From positions 2,108,001 to 2,172,000 of the forward strand of contig NZ_CP017706.1 of NCBI RefSeq assembly GCF_002706375.1: 64,000 nt of DNA. Reading direction: 5' to 3'. Each line of letters opens with the position of its first letter. Position 1 is the stretch's first letter. The translations under genes were made by a program, and so were the position numbers. The stretch comes from Lactobacillus amylovorus DSM 20531 (GTDB lineage Bacteria > Bacillota > Bacilli > Lactobacillales > Lactobacillaceae). The notes under the pieces are model-generated. The model did not search any database. It was not told where the DNA came from and was given only the letters and a program-made list of their open reading frames with translations. Of the stretch, positions 1 through 10,222 are shown in pieces.

Positions 1-16
1 AAGATAGAATTTGGTT

Positions 17-43
17 AGCATGTCCAGACGGACATGCTTTTTT
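17..43 (+). terminator. Rho-independent terminator
   Basis: An 8-bp stem GCATGTCC/GGACATGC is followed by a T-run. It ends a plus-strand transcript that starts left of the window. Confidence 0.8.
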
Positions 44-60
44 ATAGAAGAGTTATAACA

Positions 61-97
61 AAAAGCAATAGTTAACATGAAACTAACCATTGCTTTT
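61..97 (-). terminator. Terminator hairpin after lipoprotein gene
   Basis: The arms AAAAGCAAT...ATTGCTTTT form a near-perfect stem just past the stop of the minus-strand lipoprotein gene. The T-rich arm also makes it plausible as a bidirectional terminator together with the hairpin at 17-43. Confidence 0.7.
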
Positions 98-101
98 GTT
101 T

Positions 102-692
102 CTATTGATTTACTTTTGAGAAATCATATTTCCGATATTTCAGTGCAGCCTTTTTATCCTTGAAAGCTACACCATTAACAGCTTTAGGATTAGTGCCATA
201 GCTCATAAATAAGCAATCTTGGCCTTTAAATTGTCCTAACTTGTAGGACATATCGACGGTGTCTAAAAATCCACGTTCTTTTAATGCGCCACTATCTGTT
301 GAGATCATGACAGCATTTCCGGCGTATTCCTTGTTTTGCTTTTCTGAGTTGTGGTCTAACTTCAAATTTGGATCAGTTTTACGGTAAGTGACGTAGCCAT
401 TGAAGGTATGTGTTGTAATGACCAACTTAGTAGCTTTCTTGCTATAAGGATCAGCACGGTACCAGGTGCCACGATATTCTTCTGGCACTGTTGTTAATGC
501 AAAGCCTTTGTATTTCTTATGTAAGTCAATTTTAGGTGCAACACTATTATGTTTTTTTGTGTGGAAATGCGTAGAATGCTTTTCCACTTGGAAACCCGTT
601 TCAGTATGAGTGGCCTCATGTTTAACAGGAGTACAGCCTGCAAGAAGCAATCCAGTCAATAAAACGGTAGAAGTAAAAAATAGTTTTTTCAT
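102..692 (-). CDS. GTWY-motif lipoprotein
   Basis: A 196-aa lipoprotein of unknown function. Residues 1-19 are a basic/hydrophobic signal and the lipobox LLAGC puts the lipidated Cys at 20, so it should sit on the outer face of the membrane. A His/Lys-rich linker (about 25-60) leads to a C-terminal domain opening with RGTWYR at 74-79. The same RGTWY motif, followed by Lys-rich beta-like sequence ending in ITxHT, occurs in the secreted protein at 18324-18854, and a GTWY motif occurs in the lipoprotein at 18972-19997; I infer one family of cell-envelope proteins. It is monocistronic, with a terminator on each side. I cannot assign a ligand or activity. Confidence 0.85.
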   Translation of the reverse strand: MKKLFFTSTVLLTGLLLAGCTPVKHEATHTETGFQVEKHSTHFHTKKHNSVAPKIDLHKKYKGFALTTVPEEYRGTWYRADPYSKKATKLVITTHTFNGYVTYRKTDPNLKLDHNSEKQNKEYAGNAVMISTDSGALKERGFLDTVDMSYKLGQFKGQDCLFMSYGTNPKAVNGVAFKDKKAALKYRKYDFSKVNQ

Positions 693-740
693 AATGGACT
701 TATTCTAGTTGGTTTTCATGACGTTTTCAATAGAAAATAA

Positions 741-776
741 AATGCCAGTAGAAATTAATCTACTGACATTTTTATT
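741..776 (-). terminator. treB terminator
   Basis: The arms TGCCAGTAGA and TCTACTGACA pair and are followed, on the minus strand, by a T/A-rich tail directly after the treB stop. Confidence 0.75.
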
Positions 777-784
777 TGTCAAGT

Positions 785-2845
<2,061 letters not shown>

Positions 2846-2849
2846 TTAC

Positions 2850-2861
2850 TTGTACGTACAA
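2850..2861 (+). promoter_or_regulatory. Second TreR operator, at treR promoter
   Basis: TTGTACGTACAA is a perfect palindrome and a variant of the operator about 75 bp away. It abuts the likely treR promoter (-10 TATAAT at 2869-2874), indicating autoregulation of treR-treC. Confidence 0.8.
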
Positions 2862-2901
2862 TTATGAATATAATATGCGATAGATAGAAAGGAAAGATAT
2901 T

Positions 2902-3627
2902 ATGGCTGAATCAAAATCAGATATTATTGCACAAGATATTGCTGCAAAAATACAGCACCATCAATATGAAGCAGGTGATTTTCTTCTTAGTGAAAGTAAA
3001 TTGACTACTTTATATGGTTCATCTCGTGAGACAGTACGAAAGGCTCTGAATCAATTAACTGCTTTAGGTTTGATCCAGAAGATTAAGGGTAAGGGTTCAA
3101 TTGTTTTGGACTTGGAGAAGTATTCTTTTCCTATCTCAGGTATTACTAGTTTTGCGGAATTGAATAAGTCGCTTAATATGCATGCGCAGACCAAGGTAAT
3201 TACTTTGAAAAAGATGACCGATTTGCCAAAAATGTTTAAGGAAAAGTTTCCTGAACAAAAAAAGCAAGCAGGTATTTACGTTGAACGTCTGCGTTTGATC
3301 GACGATGAGCCAGCCGTGCTTGATTGCGATTATCTTTTTTCACCGCCAATCGATGATTTACCTAAAGAAGCAGCGGAAAATTCAATTTATGACTATATTG
3401 AAAATAAGTTGGGATTGGATATTTCTTATGCTACTAAGGTAATTACGGTAGAAAAGATCGATGACAAGTGTCAAAAGCTGTTGCAGTTAGAAGATAGTTT
3501 GGCCGTTTTGGTTGCTAGTCATAATTTTTTAAATGACACGACACTATTTCAACTAACATTATCTTTCCATAATCCAAGCAAGTTTAAATTCGTGGATTTT
3601 GCAAGAAGACAAAAAATTAAGTTATAA
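2902..3627 (+). CDS. treR: Trehalose operon repressor TreR, GntR/UTRA
   Basis: A 241-aa GntR-family regulator. The N-terminal winged helix-turn-helix (about 1-70) contains the typical SRETVRKALNQL recognition segment. The UTRA effector domain (about 85-235) shows the family pattern IYVERLRLIDDEPAVLD. By family, the effector is trehalose 6-phosphate, the product of TreB transport. The start follows a GAAAGGAAAG ribosome site. The stop lies 15 bp before treC, so the two are co-transcribed, and palindromic operators precede both treR and the divergent treB. Confidence 0.92.
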   Translation: MAESKSDIIAQDIAAKIQHHQYEAGDFLLSESKLTTLYGSSRETVRKALNQLTALGLIQKIKGKGSIVLDLEKYSFPISGITSFAELNKSLNMHAQTKVITLKKMTDLPKMFKEKFPEQKKQAGIYVERLRLIDDEPAVLDCDYLFSPPIDDLPKEAAENSIYDYIENKLGLDISYATKVITVEKIDDKCQKLLQLEDSLAVLVASHNFLNDTTLFQLTLSFHNPSKFKFVDFARRQKIKL

Positions 3628-3642
3628 GATGGGGAAAAGTAA

Positions 3643-5304
3643 ATGACAGATTTAGGTAAGAAAGTAATTTATCAAATTTATCCAAAATCATTTTATGATT
3701 CAAATGGCGATGGCATTGGTGATATTCCTGGTATCATTCAAAAGATTGACTACATCAAGAAACTGAATGCTGATATGATCTGGTTCAATCCATTCTTTGT
3801 TTCACCACAAAATGACAATGGCTATGATATTGCCGACTATTACAATATTGATCCACGTTTCGGGACGATGGCGGATTTCGAAGAACTGGTTAAAAAGCTA
3901 AAGGAGATCAATGTTGGCGTCATGCTAGACATGGTGTTGAATCACTGTTCAACTGAGAATATTTGGTTTAAAAAGGCACTTGCTGGGGATGAAAAGTACC
4001 GTAAGTTCTTCTACCTGAGAAAGGGCAAAGACGGCAAATTACCTAACAACTGGCAAAGCAAATTTGGTGGTCCCGCTTGGGCAAAATTTGGCGATACTGA
4101 TTACTACTATCTTCACTTGTATGATCCAACTCAAGCTGATCTTGATTGGCATAACCCAGAAGTACGTAAAGAGTTGTTCAAGGTAGTCAACTTCTGGCGG
4201 AGCAAGGGCGTACACGGTTTCCGTTTTGACGTAATCAACGTTACTGGTAAGGCAGAAGAATTAGTTGATTCCACTGATCCAGTTGAAGAAAAGAGCCTGT
4301 ATACTGATACGCCTGTAGTTCATAAGTACTTAAAAGAATTGAATGCAGCAACTTTTGGTCAAGATCCTGATTCAATTACAGTTGGTGAAATGTCATCAAC
4401 CACAATTGCTAACTCAATTGAATACTCCAAGCCAAGTGAACATGAATTATCAATGGTCTTCACTTTTCACCACTTAAAGGTTGACTATAAAGATGGTGAA
4501 AAATGGTCCAAGATGCCATTTGATTTCATAAAGTTAAAGAGTCTCTTTACTGAATGGCAAGAAAAGATGGATCAAGGTGGCGGCTGGAATGCGCTCTTCT
4601 GGAATAACCATGACCAACCTTGGGCATTGACTCGCTTTGGCGACACCGGTAAATATCGTGAAAAGTCAGCTGAGATGTTAGCAACTGCAACCGACTTTAT
4701 GCGTGGTACTCCTTACATTTACATGGGTGAAGAAATCGGTATGATCGACCCAGATTATTCTTCAATGGACGATTATGTAGATATTGAAGCTAAGAATGCC
4801 TTTAAAGCTTTGACTAAGAATGGTTTGAATGAAAAAGATGCCTTTGAAATTGTGAAATCAAAGGCACGTGACAATTCACGTGTGCCAATGCACTGGAATA
4901 ATGAAAAATATGCTGGCTTTAGTGAACATAAGCCATGGCTGATGCCAACTGACCAGGATCGAATTAACGTCGAGGATGAGTTAGCACATGGTGAGATCTT
5001 TAACTACTACCAAAAGCTAATTAAGTTGCGTAAGAGTGAAAAATTGATCTCTGATGGCCATATCAAGATGTTCTTGGGAGACGATCCACAAATCTTCGCT
5101 TATGAACGCTACTTAGAAGATAGCGATGAAAAATTGCTTGTTTTTACTAACTTCTATGGTAAAAAGCATAGTGCTAAATTGCCTGAAAAATATCAAGGCA
5201 AAGACTATCAAGTATTGCTTAGCAACCATGATGTGGAAAATGGTAAGTTGACTGATGAAATTACTTTGGCACCATATGAAGCATTGGCTATTAAGATTAA
5301 GTAA
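3643..5304 (+). CDS. treC: Trehalose-6-phosphate hydrolase
   Basis: A 553-aa cytoplasmic GH13 alpha-glycosidase splitting trehalose 6-phosphate into glucose and glucose 6-phosphate. The conserved regions are in order: DMVLNHC (96-102), GFRFDVIN with the nucleophile D196, VGEMS with the general acid E249, and NNHDQPW with the transition-state Asp. Length matches the TreA/TreC family (about 550 aa). Close relatives such as oligo-1,6-glucosidase share these motifs; the treR-treB context decides the substrate. GGGGAA precedes the start. A strong terminator follows. Confidence 0.93.
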   Translation: MTDLGKKVIYQIYPKSFYDSNGDGIGDIPGIIQKIDYIKKLNADMIWFNPFFVSPQNDNGYDIADYYNIDPRFGTMADFEELVKKLKEINVGVMLDMVLNHCSTENIWFKKALAGDEKYRKFFYLRKGKDGKLPNNWQSKFGGPAWAKFGDTDYYYLHLYDPTQADLDWHNPEVRKELFKVVNFWRSKGVHGFRFDVINVTGKAEELVDSTDPVEEKSLYTDTPVVHKYLKELNAATFGQDPDSITVGEMSSTTIANSIEYSKPSEHELSMVFTFHHLKVDYKDGEKWSKMPFDFIKLKSLFTEWQEKMDQGGGWNALFWNNHDQPWALTRFGDTGKYREKSAEMLATATDFMRGTPYIYMGEEIGMIDPDYSSMDDYVDIEAKNAFKALTKNGLNEKDAFEIVKSKARDNSRVPMHWNNEKYAGFSEHKPWLMPTDQDRINVEDELAHGEIFNYYQKLIKLRKSEKLISDGHIKMFLGDDPQIFAYERYLEDSDEKLLVFTNFYGKKHSAKLPEKYQGKDYQVLLSNHDVENGKLTDEITLAPYEALAIKIK

Positions 5305-5311
5305 ATAAGAC

Positions 5312-5350
5312 AAAAACAGAAGTTGAATGAAAATCAGCTTCTGTTTTTTT
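5312..5350 (+). terminator. treC terminator
   Basis: The arms ACAGAAGTTGA and TCAGCTTCTGT, with G-U pairs, are followed by seven T residues. Confidence 0.85.
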
Positions 5351-5398
5351 ATATGCCCAGATAGACTATACTTATTATTGAAGAATAGGGAGAAAATT

Positions 5399-5473
5399 AT
5401 GAATGAGAAAATAGGGAAACATTCCAATAATTCACCGCCTAAATCTATGAAATATTCTTTTTTTGTTTCATAG
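5399..5473 (+). CDS. 24-aa leader ORF upstream of permease
   Basis: ATG at 5399 with AGGGAG 7 nt upstream opens a 24-codon ORF beginning MNEKIGKHSN and ending SFFVS at a TAG (5471-5473). Its stop lies inside the AGGGGAGGT ribosome site of the following permease, in a different frame. This geometry suits translational coupling or a regulatory leader. Alternatively it is the old N-terminus of the permease, detached by an indel in the T7 run just before the stop. The sequence alone does not decide. Confidence 0.5.
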   Translation: MNEKIGKHSNNSPPKSMKYSFFVS

Positions 5474-5486
5474 GGGAGGTAAATTT

Positions 5487-6932
5487 TTGGATTCTTTTGA
5501 TACTACGCATAAGCGTAAATTAATTTCTTGGCCAGTATTGGCCTTGATGGACTTTGTCACCGTTATTGGTTTTGATGACATTATCTACAACTTTAAAAAC
5601 CAAGGTTTGGCAACTATTTCAGAGTGGGTTATCATGCTTGCTTTGTACGTTGTCCCATATGAAATGATGGTAGGACAGTTAGGTTCCACTTTTTCTGAAA
5701 CAACCGGTGGTTTAACTTCCTGGATTCGTCATACTTCAGGCGACAAAATGGGTTACTTCATGGCCTGGGCTGGCTGGGTTTGTGCTCTGCCATATCTAGT
5801 CGATGTTGCGAACTCAACTGTCGTTTCATTTGGTTGGCTCTTTGCCGGCAATAACTCTTATGAAGATAAAATGAACAACTGGACATTTGCTTTGCTTACT
5901 GCAGCTGTCTTCATCATCTTTATCTTCTTCCAGCACCGTTTTGCTAACTCATTGCAAATGTTGTCGGTAATTGGTGGTGGGGCAATGTTTATTATCACTG
6001 TCCTTTACATCATCATGACTTTTGCATACTTAGGCAAGGGTGGTCATATTGAAACTCAACCATTCAATTGGCGTTCAATTTTTCCAACCTTCGATACTAA
6101 GTTCTTCACTTCATTAGGTTTGTTCATTTTTGCGATGGATGGTGCGGAATTCGTTGCTCCATACGTTACTGAAATGAAGAATGGTGCGCGTGACTTCCCT
6201 AAGGCAATGATTATGTTGGCTGTCATGACTGGATTCTTGACGGTCTTTGGCTCATTTGCATTAGGTGTCTTCTTCAACGCTCACCACTTGCCAGATGATT
6301 TGAAGATGAATGGTTCATATTATGCCTTTGAGGCAATGGGTAAGGACTTCGGTTTAGGTAAATTCTTCTTGTATCTGTTCATTGTGACGCAGGCACTTTA
6401 CATGATCGCTCAGCTGGCAATGCTGGTTGATGGTATGTCACGTGAGTTCTTGTCAGACACTGCCAAGAAGTACTTACCAAAGGGCTTAACTAAGAAGGAT
6501 AAAAACGGTTTGCCAATTCATGGTTACTGGTTGACCGCACTTCTTTGTTCTTTCATCATGTTCTCTTCAGCAACTTTGCCTAACATTAACTCAATCTTTA
6601 ACCAGTTGCTGAACTTGAACGGTATTATCGACCCATTCACCACTTCATTCATTTTCTGGGCCTTCATTAAGATTCGTGAGGATGAAAAGAAGTACCATGC
6701 TGAATATGTTTATATCAAGAATAGACGCATGTCATTAATCATGGGTTGGTGGTGCTTCCTCTTGACCTTGGTTGCCGCATTTGGTTCAATCTTCCAAGTT
6801 GATGCACCAACAGGTTCAGCTGAATACTACCAGACTATTTTCTTGAACGTCTTTGAATCATTTGTCTTATTAGGTTTAGGTTTGATTTTGCCTTTAATCG
6901 CAAGATGGCAAAGAAATCACGAAAATGCTTAG
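5487..6932 (+). CDS. APC-family amino acid permease
   Basis: A 481-aa integral membrane transporter with about 12 hydrophobic segments, of the glutamate/GABA-antiporter-like branch of the APC superfamily. The N-terminus has the pattern ALMDFVTVIGFDDIIYNFKN, and a central segment reads FAMDGAEFVAPYVTEMKNG, both typical of this branch. I choose TTG at 5487 because AGGGGAGGT at 5472-5480 is ideally placed; no ATG is available nearby in frame. It is monocistronic between two terminators, apart from the leader ORF. The substrate is not determinable here. Confidence 0.85.
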   Translation: MDSFDTTHKRKLISWPVLALMDFVTVIGFDDIIYNFKNQGLATISEWVIMLALYVVPYEMMVGQLGSTFSETTGGLTSWIRHTSGDKMGYFMAWAGWVCALPYLVDVANSTVVSFGWLFAGNNSYEDKMNNWTFALLTAAVFIIFIFFQHRFANSLQMLSVIGGGAMFIITVLYIIMTFAYLGKGGHIETQPFNWRSIFPTFDTKFFTSLGLFIFAMDGAEFVAPYVTEMKNGARDFPKAMIMLAVMTGFLTVFGSFALGVFFNAHHLPDDLKMNGSYYAFEAMGKDFGLGKFFLYLFIVTQALYMIAQLAMLVDGMSREFLSDTAKKYLPKGLTKKDKNGLPIHGYWLTALLCSFIMFSSATLPNINSIFNQLLNLNGIIDPFTTSFIFWAFIKIREDEKKYHAEYVYIKNRRMSLIMGWWCFLLTLVAAFGSIFQVDAPTGSAEYYQTIFLNVFESFVLLGLGLILPLIARWQRNHENA

Positions 6933-6955
6933 TAGATTTTTATTGAATAGAAAAG

Positions 6956-6992
6956 AAAATGTGCTTTAATTTGTACTAAAGCACATTTTTTG
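6956..6992 (+). terminator. Permease terminator
   Basis: A perfect 11-bp stem AATGTGCTTTA/TAAAGCACATT with a following T-run. Confidence 0.9.
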
Positions 6993-7008
6993 TTTTGGAG
7001 GGATAGAT

Positions 7009-7639
7009 ATGAAAAAGAAATTTTTAATCAAAGCCGCTGCAGCTGTAATGTTGTTGACACCAGTGACTGGCAGTTTTGTTATTGGAAATACTAATACTGT
7101 TTTAGCAAAAAAATAAGACTTTAAAGGTTAAGGATATCAAGAAGCCAGTTAGAACCGTCTATCTTAAGATGAAGCCTAAGAATTTTTTATATCAAACAAT
7201 AAAGCAGGCGATGAAAGCTTGGAACAATACTGGTGCATTTACTTTTAAGCAGGTTAAACGACAGAGGGATACCAACATCATTGTGACTGATATTAAGAGA
7301 AAGGACATTCCAATGCCTGGGATCGCATTTGTTAAAGATGATGTCTTGCATATCGATCGCAAAGCTAGCAAGTTGAATCCAGTGATTAACCTTAATCCAG
7401 CATTTTTGAATAAGTCATATGTGAGAAAACAATTGAAAGACAGTGGAATTCCGGCAGATCAAGCTGATCTTGCTTTTAGTAGATTGACATTAGCAATCTG
7501 TGAACATGAATTAGGTCATGCCATTGGATTGAAGCACTATAAGGGAGCAAAGCCATCAGTGATGAAAGAAAATCCAGGTGTGCCAATTCAACCAGTTGAC
7601 GTGCAAAATGTACGCAAATTGTATCATCTTGGTCAATAG
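7009..7639 (+). pseudogene. Secreted matrixin-like zinc metalloprotease, frameshifted
   Basis: Two segments make one gene. The first (7009-7116, GGAGGG ribosome site) is a signal peptide, MKKKFLIKAAAAVMLL to VLAKK, and stops at TAA. The second, in the next frame, runs TLKVKDIKKPVRTVYLK and continues to 7639. It contains CEHELGHAIGLKH, the HExxHxxGxxH zinc site of matrixin-type proteases, followed by a Met (SVMKEN) that could serve as the Met-turn. The shift lies in an A7 run (7107-7113) directly at the predicted signal-peptidase site; an eighth A restores one continuous secreted protein of about 210 aa. Mutation, phase variation by slippage or sequencing error are all possible. Confidence 0.75.
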
Positions 7640-7689
7640 CCGACATTTTTGTATAATGGACTTATCTTGTAAAGAAAGCAGATTTGATA

Positions 7690-8133
7690 ATGTTAAAAGA
7701 CGAAAAGAAATTTGATGAGTTAGGTCAAAAGTTGTTCATGAAGGGTGTGTTGCAAAACTTCGAACAAAAGCATGGCCCAATCAAAGGCAGAATGATGGTT
7801 ACTGAAGGCAAGATCCCACCTGAAATGCTTTCTAAGTTGCAACCAGAGTTGATGAAGAATCCTAAGTGGATCGTGGTTGAAGGCAGTTTTGACTTTTCTA
7901 ACTATACAATTGGCATGGTTGTTGGCCTTAACCCAATTAGACCAATATCTGAAGGTTGGTTAACCCCACAATTGAATCACCCAGGTATTAAGCCAACGCA
8001 AAATTGGCAAGAATTCTTTATGGGAAAGGTTATGGAGAATATGGACGAAAATGGTAAGATCGACTTGCCATTGTACAGTTGGATCTCAGACAAGAGCGAT
8101 TTAACCTTGACTGATAAGGAACGAGAAAAATAA
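7690..8133 (+). CDS. Hypothetical protein
   Basis: A 147-aa soluble acidic/basic protein that I do not recognise. It has no signal peptide or membrane segment. The central part (MVTEGKIPPEMLSKLQP, then KWIVVEGSFDFSNYTIGMV) looks like a compact mixed alpha/beta domain. I prefer ATG at 7690; an in-frame TTG at 7684 is better spaced from the AAAGAAAG site, so the start is uncertain by two codons. A strong terminator follows. Confidence 0.65.
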   Translation: MLKDEKKFDELGQKLFMKGVLQNFEQKHGPIKGRMMVTEGKIPPEMLSKLQPELMKNPKWIVVEGSFDFSNYTIGMVVGLNPIRPISEGWLTPQLNHPGIKPTQNWQEFFMGKVMENMDENGKIDLPLYSWISDKSDLTLTDKEREK

Positions 8134-8140
8134 GAGAGAC

Positions 8141-8182
8141 AAAAAGCTTGGTTAGTGTGATGCTAATCAAGCTTTTTGATTT
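8141..8182. terminator. Bidirectional terminator
   Basis: A 15-bp stem, AAAAAGCTTGGTTAG against CTAATCAAGCTTTTT, separates two convergent genes and has A and T tails on the proper sides to serve both. Confidence 0.85.
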
Positions 8183-9294
8183 TATTTCAAAGTCAAACCT
8201 TCCAAATTACCCAAGGCAATCTTAGCTGATCTTTTAACGCTCAAAGTTTTGCCATAATCGCGGTATCTTTGCTGCATTTCTTTTAACTCTAGGGGATGCT
8301 CGAACCAGTAATCAATCTTTTCAGCTAAGGTTGTACTATCACCAGCAGGGAAACGATTGTTGTCAGTCAAAGCATAGCTAACAGTAGAAGACAAGGGACT
8401 GTCGGCAATTACAGGTACGCAGCCACTAGCAAAGGCCTCCATGCAAGCCATGCCTTCAATCTCGACATCAGCGCAGTGCACGATCAGGTCGGCTTGAGAC
8501 ATAATCTTTCTCAAATCAACTGGTGCAAAATAGTGCATGATTGGTTTCTTAGGGAGCTGATTTGCCAACTTTTCATATTCTTTTTCTAGAGGACCTTGGC
8601 CAGCAAAAATAAGGCGAATTTCTGGGGCATGTTTAGCTAGTTGCATTGCTTTGAATAAAGTTTGTTGCTGTTTTTCATGCGAAAATCGTCCAATACACAA
8701 AATGGTGAAGGGATGCCCGACTTCTTCTTTGTGTGGATTTTGAATAAACTTTTCACTAATTCCATTTGAGACCACAAAAAGCTTTTGCTTGAAGTGATGT
8801 TGTCTTAACCATTTTGCTACCTTAGGTGTAGGAACCTGCAAGGCATCACAATTTCTGAATGACTTGACCTTGAAGAAAGTCATAAAGCACCAGTTGCCAA
8901 ATTTGTTGTCCAAAATCGGTACGGAAGCAGTGATGTTTTGCGGATAAATGTGAAAGGTTCCGGTCACTGGTTTAGCCTGTTTTTTAGCAAGCTTTGCTGC
9001 TCGCCAAGAAACAGGAAAAGGTGTTTCAACTTGAACAATATCTGCCCAGCTGATCGCTTTTTTTAATGTTTTGTTGATTGGCTTAGCAAAGTGGAAACCC
9101 TGCTTTTTAATCAAGCCGTAGATAATAGGAATGTAAATTTTTAGTTCAGGCACAGAGTAATCGGCATCTTTTCCAGTAGAAAGGATACGAACCTCTTGGC
9201 CCATTTTCTTGTATTCGTGAGCAAATCGTTGCGTCGAGATGCTCATACCATTACTTTGATTGAAATAATTGTCAATTACAATTAAGATTTTCAT
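8182..9294 (-). CDS. GT4-family glycosyltransferase
   Basis: A 370-aa retaining GT-B glycosyltransferase. The N-terminal Rossmann half starts MKILIVIDNYFNQSNGMS, with the Gly-rich acceptor loop. The C-terminal half has ILCIGRFSHEKQQQTLFKA and the EX7E-like nucleotide-sugar segment EGMACMEAFASGCVPVIA. The organisation matches diacylglycerol or lipoteichoic-acid-anchor glucosyltransferases of Firmicutes, and the divergent neighbour is a PlsC-like acyltransferase, so a membrane glycolipid role is a reasonable inference. The exact sugar and acceptor are unknown. Confidence 0.85.
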   Translation of the reverse strand: MKILIVIDNYFNQSNGMSISTQRFAHEYKKMGQEVRILSTGKDADYSVPELKIYIPIIYGLIKKQGFHFAKPINKTLKKAISWADIVQVETPFPVSWRAAKLAKKQAKPVTGTFHIYPQNITASVPILDNKFGNWCFMTFFKVKSFRNCDALQVPTPKVAKWLRQHHFKQKLFVVSNGISEKFIQNPHKEEVGHPFTILCIGRFSHEKQQQTLFKAMQLAKHAPEIRLIFAGQGPLEKEYEKLANQLPKKPIMHYFAPVDLRKIMSQADLIVHCADVEIEGMACMEAFASGCVPVIADSPLSSTVSYALTDNNRFPAGDSTTLAEKIDYWFEHPLELKEMQQRYRDYGKTLSVKRSAKIALGNLEGLTLK

Positions 9295-9329
9295 GATTTT
9301 CTCTAAGTGTGTTAATAGAAGAATTTCGC

Positions 9330-9335
9330 TATAAT
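9330..9335 (+). promoter_or_regulatory. -10 box of the acyltransferase gene
   Basis: A TATAAT hexamer lies 26 bp before the ATG at 9362. No convincing Shine-Dalgarno sequence lies between them, so the leader would be short and AU-rich. Confidence 0.5.
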
Positions 9336-9361
9336 ATAACCAATAGATATGTAGATAAAAA

Positions 9362-10222
9362 ATGATCTTGGGTTTTCATAGGCGACAAGTTATAGCTAAT
9401 ATTAAAAGAAATGTAGCTAAAAAGCAATTTAATAGCAAGGCTGAGCTGCACGATCCGGTGCTTGATCAAGAGCAGACGAATAACATTGTAAATAAATATT
9501 GGAAGTATACTTCATCAATCGGCTATCGCATGATCAATCCGGTTATTCGAGGTATTTTTGCTGCGGCGTCGCAGATTCTGACAGGACGTTGCCAGATTGA
9601 AGGGTTAGAGAATTTGCCTGATATACCGACGGCTTTTGTTACGGGTAATCACTACAACCAGTTTGATGTCTTGCTGATGAAAAAGTTGGCGATGAAGAAA
9701 AATAAGAGAGTGTTTATCGTGGTGGAGGCGAGTAATCTAGCGATGCCGCATCTGATTGGCTGGGCGGTGCGAAATTTTGATTCTTTGCCAATTGATAAAG
9801 ATATGCATTATTTGAGTCGCGTTTTTCCGAAAAAGTTGAAAGAGACACTTAAGAAACCATGTTGGGTGTTGATCTATCCTGAAGAGGAGTTGTGGTTCAA
9901 TTATCGTAAGCCGCGTCCATTAAAAAAGGGTGCATATTACTATGCGGCAAAGTTGAATCAACCAATTATTTCGACTTTTACAGAAATTAGAGCGACTTCG
10001 AGACGTGAAGTGTTTCATCGTGATTTTTATAAGACGAGAAAGATCTTGCATGTGTTGCCAACAATCTACCCTAATTCTGATTTGAAGTTGTCAGAAAATG
10101 TGAATCTGATGTGGCGTAAGGATTATGAGCAAAAGAAGGCAGCTTATGAGAAGTGCTATGGTAAAAAGCTGACTGATGAATTTAGTTATAATGATATTGC
10201 TGGGTATGCACCGAAGAAGTAA
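9362..10222 (+). CDS. PlsC-like 1-acylglycerol-phosphate acyltransferase
   Basis: A 286-aa PlsC-domain protein. The catalytic HX4D motif is present in GNHYNQFD, and the downstream substrate block is IYPEEELWFNYRKPRPLKKG, in the place of the usual EGTRS-type motif. Family enzymes transfer acyl groups to lysophosphatidate at the membrane; the modified second block makes the acceptor uncertain. It diverges from a glycolipid-type glycosyltransferase. The start lacks a clear ribosome site. The 3' end runs directly into the remains of a surface-protein gene, so its native downstream context is lost. Confidence 0.8.
   Translation: MILGFHRRQVIANIKRNVAKKQFNSKAELHDPVLDQEQTNNIVNKYWKYTSSIGYRMINPVIRGIFAAASQILTGRCQIEGLENLPDIPTAFVTGNHYNQFDVLLMKKLAMKKNKRVFIVVEASNLAMPHLIGWAVRNFDSLPIDKDMHYLSRVFPKKLKETLKKPCWVLIYPEEELWFNYRKPRPLKKGAYYYAAKLNQPIISTFTEIRATSRREVFHRDFYKTRKILHVLPTIYPNSDLKLSENVNLMWRKDYEQKKAAYEKCYGKKLTDEFSYNDIAGYAPKK

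Noticed and set aside
10176..10222. Start of the surface protein at an ATG inside the acyltransferase 3' end
   Set aside because: No ribosome site or signal peptide; the open frame merely extends backward from the truncated surface-protein remnant.
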